Assembly (NCBI GenBank): GCA_030841085.1
Contig: JAVEDP010000025.1
Span: forward strand, 310,001 to 374,000
Length of the DNA: 64,000 nt
Source of the DNA: Pyrinomonadaceae bacterium
GTDB taxonomy: Bacteria; Acidobacteriota; Blastocatellia; Pyrinomonadales; Pyrinomonadaceae
Direction of reading: 5' to 3'
Below, piece after piece: positions 43,867 to 52,515 of the stretch (position 1 is the stretch's first letter; the number at the start of each line of letters is the position of its first letter). The notes beneath the pieces are model-generated. The model ran no database searches. It worked only from the letters and a program-made list of their open reading frames with translations, and had not been told where the DNA came from. A program made the position numbers and the translations under genes.

Positions 43867-46599
43867 CTAAGGTTTTGCGTCCATCCAGTTGTCGGCAATT
43901 CCAACGTCAACAATCAGCGGCACATCCAAACTCACCGCCGATTCCATTTCGCGCTTCAAAACTTCCGCTACATGTTCGGCCGCATCAGCTGAAACTTCAA
44001 CCAGCAACTCGTCGTGAACCTGCATCAACAAACGGGCGTCCAACTGTTCGCGCTTGAACTCTTCATCAACGCGTAGCATAGCAATTTTTACAATGTCGCT
44101 GGCGGTTCCCTGGATAGGCATGTTGATGGCTTCGCGCTCGGCAGCTTTGCGAATGTTTGCGTTGCGATCGTTGATACCTTGGAGCGGACGAATGCGGCCA
44201 TAAATAGAACGCACGTAACCATGTTCTCGCGCGCGCAACGGCACCTCTTCCATGTAACGCCGCACACCTTTGTAAGTATTGTAATAATCCTCGATGACTT
44301 TCTTTGCTTCCTGCCGCGAGATTCCGACGCGTTGCGACAAACCCCACGGCTCGATTGCGTAGGCGATCGCAAAGTTAACTATTTTTGCAAAACGCCGCGC
44401 TTCTTTAAGTTCTTCATCAGTCTTCGCTCCGAAAACCAAACGCGCCGTGCGTGCATGAATGTCTTCGCCATGCTGAAACGCCTCAAGCATTACCGCGTCC
44501 TGCGTGATGTGCGCCAGCAGTCGCAACTCGAGTTGCGAATAGTCGGCGGAAATTATTTTGTAGCCCTTTTCAGCCACAAACGCGCGCCGGATGCGGCGGC
44601 CGAGTTCGGTGCGAATGGGAATGTTCTGCAGGTTTGGTTCGCTGGAAGAAAGGCGACCCGTCGCCGCCACAGTTTGATTCAGCAGACAATGAATTCTGCC
44701 ATCCGCAGCGATCTGATTTGGCAGCGCGTCCGTGTAGACGCTTTTCAACTTATCCAACTCGCGGTAGTCGATAATTAATCTTGGCAATTCATAAGTTTGG
44801 GCCAACTCTTCCAGCACCGCTTTGCTGGTCGAGATGCGGCCGGTTGAAGTCTTGCGGCCGGACGTCATTTCCAACTCCGAAAGCACTTCGCCGACTTGTT
44901 TGGGCGAACCGATATTGAATTCTCTGCCCGCCAACTCGTAAATCTTGATTGTAAGTTTTTTCAACTCCATTCCGAGAAAATTCGAAAGATCGGAAAGCGT
45001 CGTGCGGTCCACTTTCAGCCCGGCTTGTTCCATGCGAAACAGAAGCGGCGCCAAAGGCAGCTCCATCTCGGTATAAATGGTTTCGAGTTTCTTTTCGAGG
45101 ATACGCTGATGCAGCACGCGCGCCGTTTGGGCTGTCAGGTCGGCGGCGACTGCCGTGTCCCACTGCGCATCCGTCCAACCGTTCGCGGGCTTTGTGGTTT
45201 TCTCGACCTCGACCGCCTCGCGTGCGAGATCGCCGAGATCGTACTTGCTGCGATTCGGATCGATCAGATAAGCAGCAAGGAATGTATCGTCCTTTACACC
45301 TTCCAGCGTGATGTCGAGACCGCTCAGCAAGCCGATGGCACGCTTCAAATCATGAACGGACTTTTCGATCAGACCGTTCGACAAAACTTCACGAAGCGCA
45401 GCGGTTGCTTCATTGCGCCCTTCCGCAAATTTATCGAGGTCGATGACCGCCGCAGTGCCCGCAGCGGTTGAGAACGCCAGCACCGAAGCTGCCTCATAAT
45501 CAAAAGCGCATTGTTGCGCCTCGGTATCTGCAGGCGTCGAATCAGCTACCGCAACGGCGACGCTTTCGGCGTCCCAGAATGTTTTGATTAAGCGGTCCAG
45601 CCCGGCGCGCGAATCGATCAGTTCGTAGTTGAGGTCTCCGCTTGCCGCGGCGGGCTTGCTGGCGGCATCCGCAAATTCGCGCGTCAACGCGGAAAACTCC
45701 AGCTCCTTGAACAATTCGTAAGCGGCAGCGCGATCCGGTGGCCGGGCTTTGATCTGGTCCAAATCCAACTCGATGTCGAGATCGAGGCGGATGCGCGCCA
45801 ACTCGCGCGATTGGCGAATCAAATCCGGATTGTTGTGCAGCGACTCGCGATAGGTCTTGTGCTTCACTTCTTCCCAGCGGTCGAGCGCATTATCAATCGA
45901 GCCAAACTGGTTAATGATTTGCACCGCGCCTTTTGCCCCAATGCCCGGCGCGCCGGGAATGTTGTCGATTGAGTCGCCCATTAGACCGAGCAGATCGACA
46001 ACTTTGGTGGCAGGCACACCGAATTTTTTCTCGACCCAGGCCTCATCGCACCACTCGATCGGCGGCACGTATTCCTTGCGCTTTACCACCTGGGAATTTG
46101 TGCGCATGCAGACCACGTAAGGATTCGCAACGAGCTGGCACATGTCTTTGTCATTCGAAACAATCACCGCCTGCAGCTTTTCTTCAGCGACTTTTTTGGC
46201 GAGCGTGCCAATTACGTCGTCAGCCTCGTAGCCTGGGGAATTAATCACTGGAATATTAAACGCTTCGCAAAGCCGTCTGATGTAGGGGAGTTGCGATGCG
46301 AGATCTTCGGGCATCGCCAAGCGGTTGGCTTTGTAGTCGGCAAACGTCTCGTGACGAAAAGTCTTCTCGCCCGATTCAAAAATCGCCGCGATATAGTTTG
46401 GCTTCTCATCCGTCAACAGCTTGCGCAGCATGTTTGTGAAGATGTAAACGGCTTGCGTTACCTGGCCCTTGGAATTAGCGAGAGGCGCCGCACGATTCGC
46501 CATCGGCGCAAAAAAAGCGCGGAAGATATGCGACATGGAATCGATTAGAAAAACTCTCTCGACTGGTTGGGCACCAGCAGGAGCTTGCTTTGTTGGCAT
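43867..46599 (-). CDS. polA: DNA polymerase I
   Basis: 910 residues, the usual length. The 5'-3' exonuclease (about 14-300) has FLIDSMSHIFRAFF and GYEADDVIGTLAKK. The 3'-5' exonuclease-like domain (about 325-515) lacks the catalytic DxE at its start (VAVAVADS instead of a DTET-type motif), so proofreading is probably lost. The polymerase domain has motif A DYSQLELRLLAH, motif B RRFAKIVNFAIAYAIEPWG and motif C MQVHDELLVEV. In motif B the usual Tyr-Gly after the fingers helix is Tyr-Ala. It should work in gap filling and Okazaki-fragment processing. It is followed by a histidine kinase gene. Confidence 0.97.
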   Translation of the reverse strand: MPTKQAPAGAQPVERVFLIDSMSHIFRAFFAPMANRAAPLANSKGQVTQAVYIFTNMLRKLLTDEKPNYIAAIFESGEKTFRHETFADYKANRLAMPEDLASQLPYIRRLCEAFNIPVINSPGYEADDVIGTLAKKVAEEKLQAVIVSNDKDMCQLVANPYVVCMRTNSQVVKRKEYVPPIEWCDEAWVEKKFGVPATKVVDLLGLMGDSIDNIPGAPGIGAKGAVQIINQFGSIDNALDRWEEVKHKTYRESLHNNPDLIRQSRELARIRLDLDIELDLDQIKARPPDRAAAYELFKELEFSALTREFADAASKPAAASGDLNYELIDSRAGLDRLIKTFWDAESVAVAVADSTPADTEAQQCAFDYEAASVLAFSTAAGTAAVIDLDKFAEGRNEATAALREVLSNGLIEKSVHDLKRAIGLLSGLDITLEGVKDDTFLAAYLIDPNRSKYDLGDLAREAVEVEKTTKPANGWTDAQWDTAVAADLTAQTARVLHQRILEKKLETIYTEMELPLAPLLFRMEQAGLKVDRTTLSDLSNFLGMELKKLTIKIYELAGREFNIGSPKQVGEVLSELEMTSGRKTSTGRISTSKAVLEELAQTYELPRLIIDYRELDKLKSVYTDALPNQIAADGRIHCLLNQTVAATGRLSSSEPNLQNIPIRTELGRRIRRAFVAEKGYKIISADYSQLELRLLAHITQDAVMLEAFQHGEDIHARTARLVFGAKTDEELKEARRFAKIVNFAIAYAIEPWGLSQRVGISRQEAKKVIEDYYNTYKGVRRYMEEVPLRAREHGYVRSIYGRIRPLQGINDRNANIRKAAEREAINMPIQGTASDIVKIAMLRVDEEFKREQLDARLLMQVHDELLVEVSADAAEHVAEVLKREMESAVSLDVPLIVDVGIADNWMDAKP

Positions 46600-46675
46600 G
46601 TGTTTCGATGATAGTGAGGCGGTTTCGGAGTGTCAATTGAGGTAATGATCCTTGTTGAGGCTGCGATCACGCGAA

Positions 46676-46845
46676 CACTGGGACCGCGGCCGTCTCGGCC
46701 GCAATGAGCGCGAAAGCGCGAAAGATATTTGGCAACACACGATCTGTGGGCGATCGCATCAATCTGTCATAAACAATAATTCTAACGATGGCTGCACTCT
46801 TCGCGCTTTGCGCTCATTGCGGGCGGGACGCCCGCGGTCCCAGTG
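46676..46845. repeat. Paired-hairpin element, family 7
   Basis: Inverted arms of about 48 bp (46676-46725 and 46798-46845). Both begin or end CACTGGGACCGCGG and both contain AATGAGCGC. In the left arm the inner hairpin is GCGGCCGTCTCGGCCGC; in the right (inverted) it is GCGGGCGTCCCGCCCGC. The changes are compensatory within each arm. Confidence 0.92.
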
Positions 46846-46895
46846 AGATGGGCCTTTTATTTGAGATGGACCTTTTATTCCTCTGAGCTCAGAGG
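46844..46895. repeat. Short direct repeats and a 16-bp palindrome upstream of lpxC
   Basis: GAGATGGGCCTTTTATTT (46844-46861) and GAGATGGACCTTTTATTC (46863-46880) are adjacent direct repeats. Directly after them is the perfect palindrome CCTCTGAGCTCAGAGG (46880-46895). The palindrome could be an operator for lpxC, whose start is 155 bases downstream; this is inference. Confidence 0.6.
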
Positions 46896-47049
46896 GGTGT
46901 GGCATTCGCTCCTTTGATTCCTGACAGGTGTAGCATGTGAGCCACATGCCTGGGCCGAAGAGTATCAATTACATGACATTGAGACTCGGCACAATCATTG
47001 CTCGTTAATCTGCGTTAAGATTTTTCAACCCCATGAGGACCAATAACAC

Positions 47050-47958
47050 TTGATCAAGCAAACCACACTTGGTTCATCAGTTGAAACGGACGGCGTCGGG
47101 CTGCACACGGCGGTGCCGGTAAGAGTTCGTTTGGTTCCGGCGCCGCCTGACACTGGATATGTGTTTCGTCGCACTGATTTGGGCGGCTTTGAAATTCCCG
47201 CTACCGTTGAGTCCGTCGCGCACTGTGGTTACGCAACGACCTTGATGCGCACCGGCGTGATGCTCTCGACGGTTGAGCACCTGCTGTCGGCGCTGCGCGG
47301 TCTAGGCGTCGATAACGTTTACATCGATGTCGACAATCTGGAGATTCCCATTCTCGACGGTTCGGCTGAAGTATTTGCCGAGATGATCGAGCAGGCCGGA
47401 ATTGTCGAACAGCCGTTGGCCCGTCGCGCGCTGCTGGTTCGTGAAAAGGTTTCGTTTCAGCAGGGCGACCGGCGCATTAGCGTCGAACCCGGCGACCACT
47501 ACGAGGTCGATTGTTTGATCGACTTCCCTCACCCGCTGATTGGCGTGCAACAGTTTTCACTGCATTTGAATGACGGCGCTTTTAGTCGCGAGATCGCCGC
47601 CGCCCGCACGTTTGGTTTTACTCATGAAATTGAAGCGTTGCGACGGGCGAACCTGATTCGCGGTGGTTCGTTGGACAATGCCATCGTGCTAACGCCGAAT
47701 GGCATGCTCAATGAAACTGGACTGCGTTTTCGTGATGAGTTTGTGCGTCACAAGATTCTGGACATCATCGGCGATCTCGCGTTGTTGGGAATGCCAATCG
47801 TTGGAAAGGTTGTTGCGGAACGCAGCGGTCACATCATGCACGCCGGCTTAATGTCCAAACTATTGCGCATGCGTTCGGCGTGGGACATTGTTGATATGCC
47901 TGAAATACCGGTCCAAAGTCCAATGTCCAATGTCCAAAGTCTTGTTTCCGCGACTTGA
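47050..47958 (+). CDS. lpxC: UDP-3-O-acyl-N-acetylglucosamine deacetylase
   Basis: 302 residues from TTG 47050. The family motifs are present: TLGSSVETDGVGLHTA, STVEHLLSALRGLGVDN with a zinc-binding His, ILDGSAEVF, and FRDEFVRHKILDIIGDLALLG with the other zinc ligands, plus a final SGHIMHAGL. It removes the acetyl group in the first committed step of lipid A synthesis, so the organism has LPS. The last 15 residues (about VQSPMSNVQSLVSAT) are coded by a family-3 repeat arm and are not part of the conserved fold; the original gene may have ended earlier. Confidence 0.96.
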   Translation: MIKQTTLGSSVETDGVGLHTAVPVRVRLVPAPPDTGYVFRRTDLGGFEIPATVESVAHCGYATTLMRTGVMLSTVEHLLSALRGLGVDNVYIDVDNLEIPILDGSAEVFAEMIEQAGIVEQPLARRALLVREKVSFQQGDRRISVEPGDHYEVDCLIDFPHPLIGVQQFSLHLNDGAFSREIAAARTFGFTHEIEALRRANLIRGGSLDNAIVLTPNGMLNETGLRFRDEFVRHKILDIIGDLALLGMPIVGKVVAERSGHIMHAGLMSKLLRMRSAWDIVDMPEIPVQSPMSNVQSLVSAT

Positions 47959-48038
47959 GTCATCAACTTTATCGTCTTTGGTCTTTATTCTTTGGTCTTT
48001 GGTCTTTGGTCTTTGACTTTGGACATTGGACTTTGGAC
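47911..48038. repeat. Paired repeat, family 3 (copy a)
   Basis: GTCCAAAGTCCAATGTCC (47911-47928) has a perfect inverted copy at 48021-48038. Between them lie repeated CTTTGGT units (about 47977-48012). The left arm is inside lpxC and the right arm ends 12 bases before the kdsD stop. The same words form the element at 56411-56487. Confidence 0.9.
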
Positions 48039-48049
48039 CTTGGACTTTT

Positions 48050-49033
48050 TCACAGTCCGCTGCGCACGATGTCGTGAAGTCTGATCAATCCCACACAAAC
48101 TCGATCCCCATCCACCACCGGCAGCACTGAAATCTGCGAGCTGCGCTCCTCCATTAACCGCAAAGCGTCATAGGCCAGCAATCCAGGCTCGGCAACCACC
48201 GGATCCTTCGTCATGATCTCTCCGGACTTAAGAGCTTCCAGGGGGCCATGGTCCAAACGCTGCAGCGCGCGCCGCAAATCGCCGTCAGTAATAACGCCTG
48301 CTAGATGGCCGGCCTCATCGATAACGTTCACCGCACCGAGCCCGCCATCGCTGATTGCTTTCACAATTTGCAGCCACCCCGCACCTAAACTGATAGTCGG
48401 ATTCTTGCCGCCGCCGTGCATTAAATCCGCGACCGTCAAGGTGAGCCTTTTTCCTAATTGGCCGGCTGGGTGGTTGACCGCAAAATCGTTCGGCGTCAGT
48501 CCCTTTACTTGCATAAGCGTGAGCGCCAACGCATCGCCAATAGCGAGCGCCACGCTGGTACTGGTTGTCGGCGCAAGATTTAGTGGGCAGGCTTCGGCAT
48601 TTACTGACGCGTCTATTATCGCGTCAGCGCGGCGTGCCAGCGTCGAATTTGGATTGCCAACCACAGCGACAATTGAGACGCTGCGGCGCTTGAGGTAAGG
48701 CAGCAGCTCGATCAATTCATTCGTTTCGCCGCTGTTGCTAAGAATCATCACGACGTCGTCCGAGTTGATGATTCCCATGCCGCCGTGGAGTGCATCCGAC
48801 GGGTGCAGGTTAAGTGCGGCTGAGCCGGTGCTGGTCATGGTCGCCGCAATTTTCTGCGCGATGATGCCGGACTTGCCGACGCCAAGAATAACGATCTTGC
48901 CGCGACAGCCGACCAGCAGACCGACGACGCGCTCAACGTCATCAGCATTCAGACGCGCCGCTGTGTCTGCAATTGCCTGCGACTCCAGACGAAGCACAGC
49001 AACAACCTGTTCAAAGTGACTCTTGTTATTCAT
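48050..49033 (-). CDS. kdsD: Arabinose-5-phosphate isomerase
   Basis: 327 residues. The SIS domain (about 35-180) has ILGVGKSGIIAQKIAATMTSTG, DALHGGMG, VMILSNSGETNEL and the usual His near the domain end (FAVNHPAGQLGKR). Two CBS domains follow (about 205-260 and 275-327). It interconverts ribulose-5-phosphate and arabinose-5-phosphate, the first step toward Kdo of LPS. It converges on lpxC, another LPS gene, with a repeat element between them. Confidence 0.96.
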   Translation of the reverse strand: MNNKSHFEQVVAVLRLESQAIADTAARLNADDVERVVGLLVGCRGKIVILGVGKSGIIAQKIAATMTSTGSAALNLHPSDALHGGMGIINSDDVVMILSNSGETNELIELLPYLKRRSVSIVAVVGNPNSTLARRADAIIDASVNAEACPLNLAPTTSTSVALAIGDALALTLMQVKGLTPNDFAVNHPAGQLGKRLTLTVADLMHGGGKNPTISLGAGWLQIVKAISDGGLGAVNVIDEAGHLAGVITDGDLRRALQRLDHGPLEALKSGEIMTKDPVVAEPGLLAYDALRLMEERSSQISVLPVVDGDRVCVGLIRLHDIVRSGL

Positions 49034-49222
49034 TCAAGACAACTTGATATACGAGTGCGCGCGGCTTTTGCAAGTGGGCAGACTGCTGAAACAAGGTGCA
49101 AGCTGACAAATCTCACGATAGTGACGGGTCAAAAGCAAATATCGTAGACACGCGAACGAGCGCTGGGCTATAGTGCGGCTTCGCCTGAACTTGGTCTGAA
49201 TTTCATGTTAAGGAACTGCTAA

Positions 49223-49846
49223 ATGGGTTTACTCAATTTTCTTCCGCGCGAAGAGCAATACTTCGATCTTTTTATTCAAATGACTTTGTACATCTCTTCG
49301 GCAGCGCGGGAGCTGAAGGAGATGCTGGCAGACAAGAACCACGATTATGTGGAGTACGCTCAGCGGATTAAGCGTCTCGAGCATGCCTGCGACGAACTAA
49401 CTCACAATATTTCGACCAAGCTGAATAAGTCGTTCATCACACCGTTCGACCGGGAAGACATTTACCTGATGTCGACCGCGCTCGACGACATCGTCGATCT
49501 AATTGACGACGCAGCCCGCGCGATAATCATTTTTGATGTGCACGAGATAACCGACTACGCGCGCGATTTCGCGGACGTGATCGAACGGATGGCTGAGCAG
49601 CTTAAAGAGATTGTCTCGACACTCAAACGACCGAAGAACGTGACTCAGCGGTTGGTTGAAATTCATCGGCTGGAAAACGAAGGCGACGACATTTATCACG
49701 CGGCCATCGCCGAACTTTTCCACGACGAACACGATGCATTAACTGTCCTGAAATGGAAAGAGGTCTACGAAAAGCTCGAGGCTGCGGTAGACCGTTGCGA
49801 GAACGTTGCTAACATTATCGAAAGTGTCATCATCAAACACACCTAG
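49223..49846 (+). CDS. DUF47 (PhoU-like) phosphate transport accessory protein
   Basis: 207 residues, AAGGA eight bases upstream. An all-helical protein of the PhoU-like DUF47 family: FLPREEQYFDLFIQM, KRLEHACDELTHNISTKLNKSFITPFDREDIYLM with TALDDIVDLIDDAA, and IHRLENEGDDIYHAAIAELF. The ExxxD patterns bind metal in relatives. It lies 18 bases before the Pit transporter gene, the family's standard partner, and probably regulates it. Confidence 0.93.
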   Translation: MGLLNFLPREEQYFDLFIQMTLYISSAARELKEMLADKNHDYVEYAQRIKRLEHACDELTHNISTKLNKSFITPFDREDIYLMSTALDDIVDLIDDAARAIIIFDVHEITDYARDFADVIERMAEQLKEIVSTLKRPKNVTQRLVEIHRLENEGDDIYHAAIAELFHDEHDALTVLKWKEVYEKLEAAVDRCENVANIIESVIIKHT

Positions 49847-49864
49847 TAAGCAGAAACCCACAAG

Positions 49865-50908
49865 ATGACAACGACTGCTTCCTTCGCGATTTTCATCATC
49901 TTCGTTGCTTTAATATTCGACTACACGAATGGCTTTCACGATGCGGCGAATTCGATAGCTACCGTAGTTTCGACCCGCGTCCTATCGCCTGCCCTCGCGG
50001 TGATGTGGGCCGCGGCATTTAACTTCATAGCTTTCGCCATACTGGGAACGCGTGTCGCCAAAACTATTGGCGGCGATCTCGTGCGCATAGAGCTGGTCGC
50101 CCAGGACGCGCGCCTTTACATGCTGCTCGCAGGCGTTATCGGCGCGATCGTTTGGAACTTGATCACTTGGTACGTGGGGCTTCCAACTTCAAGTTCACAC
50201 GCCCTCATCGGCGGTTATGGGGGCGCCGCAATCGCCGCTTATGGAAGTTTCGTTGGCATCCTCAAACCTGAAGGCTGGATCAAGACTGTAATATTTATCG
50301 TTGCCTCACCTGTGATTGGAATGGTGATGGGCTTCTTCTTGATGGTTGCGGTCCACTGGATATTCAGGCGCGCAACGCCAAGAAACGTTGACAAGATTTT
50401 TCGGCGCGGGCAATTGCTTTCGGCAGCTGCGTACTCGCTCGGGCACGGAGGCAACGATGCACAAAAAACAATGGGCATCGTCACCGCGGTCCTGGTTGCC
50501 GGCGGACTTCTCGGCTCAGGCCCGGGCGGTAAGTTGCCGGACATTCCCGTTTGGGTTGTATTGATGGCCCATGGGGCAATTGCCCTTGGCACGCTTTCCG
50601 GCGGCTGGCGCATTGTGCATACGATGGGTTCCAAGATTACGAAACTCAAACCCGTAGGCGGTTTCTGCGCAGAGACGGCGGGAGCAATCGCTTTGTTTGG
50701 AGCAACGCTGGCCGGCATTCCAGTTTCAACGACACACACGATCACTGGCGCGATTATTGGCGTAGGGTCAACCCGCCGTCTGTCAGCTGTAAAATGGGGA
50801 GTCGCCCGAAGAATTGTATGGGCCTGGGTCCTGACCATTCCGGCCGCGGGTTCAATAGCCGCAGTCGTATTTTTCGTTTTTTACGGTGTGCATCGCCTGG
50901 CGCAATAA
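49865..50908 (+). CDS. pit: PiT-family inorganic phosphate transporter
   Basis: 347 residues with about ten membrane helices. The two inverted-repeat signature motifs are present: DYTNGFHDAANSIATVVSTRVLSP near the N-terminus (words GFHDAANSIA) and YSLGHGGNDAQKTMGIV in the middle. GLPTSSSHALIGG and GIPVSTTHTITGAIIGVG are the paired re-entrant loops. It should import metal-phosphate with a proton or sodium ion across the inner membrane. It forms an operon with the DUF47 gene. Confidence 0.95.
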   Translation: MTTTASFAIFIIFVALIFDYTNGFHDAANSIATVVSTRVLSPALAVMWAAAFNFIAFAILGTRVAKTIGGDLVRIELVAQDARLYMLLAGVIGAIVWNLITWYVGLPTSSSHALIGGYGGAAIAAYGSFVGILKPEGWIKTVIFIVASPVIGMVMGFFLMVAVHWIFRRATPRNVDKIFRRGQLLSAAAYSLGHGGNDAQKTMGIVTAVLVAGGLLGSGPGGKLPDIPVWVVLMAHGAIALGTLSGGWRIVHTMGSKITKLKPVGGFCAETAGAIALFGATLAGIPVSTTHTITGAIIGVGSTRRLSAVKWGVARRIVWAWVLTIPAAGSIAAVVFFVFYGVHRLAQ

Positions 50909-51087
50909 CTTGGCGCGCAATTCTTCGCAATCGTACCAACCGTTTATTCACTCCCACTCCAACTCCTATTTGAACTGCGGACCGGTCGGAACGCGAAGGC
51001 CACCTCAATAAATGCGGCGAATCACAGCCACAATTTCCGAGAGATGCCGACCCGCGCGCCGCTGTGCTATCTTTTCCTGCCCGATTT

Positions 51088-51164
<77 letters not shown>

Positions 51165-51192
51165 CCTCCCCCAGTTTCCTTTGCGCAACATC

Positions 51193-51588
51193 ATGTCGCC
51201 CGAGCTTCAGAATCAAAACGATCCCCGGCCAACGATTCTAGTCGTAGACGATTTCGACGACACGCGTCTGCTTTTGCGAACGTGGTTGCGCAAAAAAGGT
51301 TATCGCGTGGTAGAGGCGGAGAACGGCAACGAGGCCGTCGCGAAAGCGCGTGAGGTCGAACCCGATTTGATCATTATGGACGTCGAGATGCCGGAGCTTG
51401 ATGGACTGTCCGCCACGCGAAAAATTCGGGCGGTGAAAGACTCCGCAGTGCTGCCGATTATTGCGGTGTCCGCATATGGCGCGGATCAGTTTCGTGAACA
51501 AGCGCTTGCGGCTGGATGCAATGAATATGTATCCACGCCATTCGAGCCCGACGAACTGGAAAAACTAATTCATTCTCTCATCGCATAA
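51193..51588 (+). CDS. Single-domain CheY-like response regulator
   Basis: 131 residues from ATG 51193; the longer frame runs back through the tRNA. It has VVDDFDD, the phospho-acceptor in LIIMDVEMPELDG, and the T/S switch residue in IIAVSAYGA. The conserved Lys that normally follows is replaced by Thr (YVSTPFEPDEL), which in other regulators weakens phospho-signal transmission. It lies 12 bases before an unknown secreted-protein gene. Confidence 0.9.
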   Translation: MSPELQNQNDPRPTILVVDDFDDTRLLLRTWLRKKGYRVVEAENGNEAVAKAREVEPDLIIMDVEMPELDGLSATRKIRAVKDSAVLPIIAVSAYGADQFREQALAAGCNEYVSTPFEPDELEKLIHSLIA

Positions 51589-51600
51589 CGATCTGATTTT

Positions 51601-52368
51601 ATGACCTTGGCTTCATCATCTGTTCGCCAAAATATTTTGTTACTGGTCGGCGCAAGTTTGTTTTCGGTTTTATGCTGCGCCACGCAACTTCGCGCGCAAG
51701 CGACGACGTGTTCGATGAAACTGTCGGACCTGCCGCCGAGTGCGGAGTTGTTTGGCTTTCAGCTCGGCATGACAGCGGAACAAGTCAAGGCGCGTTTGCC
51801 ACACATCGCCTTCGGTCGGGTTGATGCCTTTGGTGTTTCGAAGACGACGACCAATCCGGACTTCACCGCCGACGTTGATAAGACCGCTTTCGCAGGCGTC
51901 AGGACCATCTCGCTCGACTTTCTTGATAACCATCTAAGTTCGCTTTGGCTCGGCTATGAAAGCTCGTACAAATGGCAAACTGTGCCCGACTTTGCCGCCG
52001 GGATTTCACAGGCGCTGCACTTACCCAATGCCTGGGAATCGTGGAGAATGCGTGGCAGTCGCATTCGCTGTGCTGATTTTCAAATCACACTTTCGACGGT
52101 GGCAGGAGGCGCGAGCTTTCACTTGATCGATGAGACTGCCGAGAAAACAATAGCGACGCGGCGCGAAACAAAAGCTCAGGAAGAGGCTGCCGCCGCCGAG
52201 GGCGAAAGCCAAATAAGCGAAATCATAGCCGACCGGGAAAGTAAGGTTTATTATTCGGACGCCTGCCGGCCGGCGACTGAGGTCAAAGAAACAAATCGCG
52301 TTGTGTTCAGAACTACAGAAGACGCTGAAAAGGCCGGGTACAAAGCGGGAAAGAAGTGCCAACGGTAG
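51601..52368 (+). CDS. Secreted protein with Ada-like Cys motif at the C-terminus
   Basis: 255 residues with a signal peptide (cleavage near QLRAQA). The middle has FGFQLGMTAEQVKARLP, wording seen in several secreted Acidobacteria-type proteins, and a beta-rich part. The last 45 residues, KVYYSDACRPATEVKETNRVVF then TEDAEKAGYKAGKKCQR, match the C-terminal pattern of Ada-type metal-binding modules (Y-x5-C ... NRV-F ... A-x2-AGY-x-x-x-KC), though one Cys (usual PCKRC) is replaced by Gly-Lys. Function unknown. The stop codon lies in a family-5 repeat. Confidence 0.7.
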   Translation: MTLASSSVRQNILLLVGASLFSVLCCATQLRAQATTCSMKLSDLPPSAELFGFQLGMTAEQVKARLPHIAFGRVDAFGVSKTTTNPDFTADVDKTAFAGVRTISLDFLDNHLSSLWLGYESSYKWQTVPDFAAGISQALHLPNAWESWRMRGSRIRCADFQITLSTVAGGASFHLIDETAEKTIATRRETKAQEEAAAAEGESQISEIIADRESKVYYSDACRPATEVKETNRVVFRTTEDAEKAGYKAGKKCQR

Positions 52369-52500
52369 CATAGACTTTAGTCTGTGCTCTTTGGGGAAAA
52401 CACAAGACTCGAACTCAATAGGCACTTGCGATGCCTGACATAGTTGCTTAAATCTCAGGTCGTGCTCGTGGACGAAAACACCGACTAAAGTCTGTGCTAC
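52365..52500. repeat. Paired-hairpin element, family 5 (copy b)
   Basis: GTAGCATAGACTTTAGTCTGTGC in short form CATAGACTTTAGTCTGTG at 52365-52387 has an inverted copy at 52483-52500. The left arm carries the stop codon (TAG, 52366-52368) of the preceding gene. The right arm ends four bases before the mscL ribosome binding site. Confidence 0.92.
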
Positions 52501-52515
52501 AAAAGGAGCCCTGGA

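Noticed and set aside
47911-48050. Repeated GTCCAA words as a CRISPR array
   Set aside because: Repeat units are too short and irregular, with no spacers of constant size and no cas gene; the pattern is an inverted pair with simple-sequence filling.
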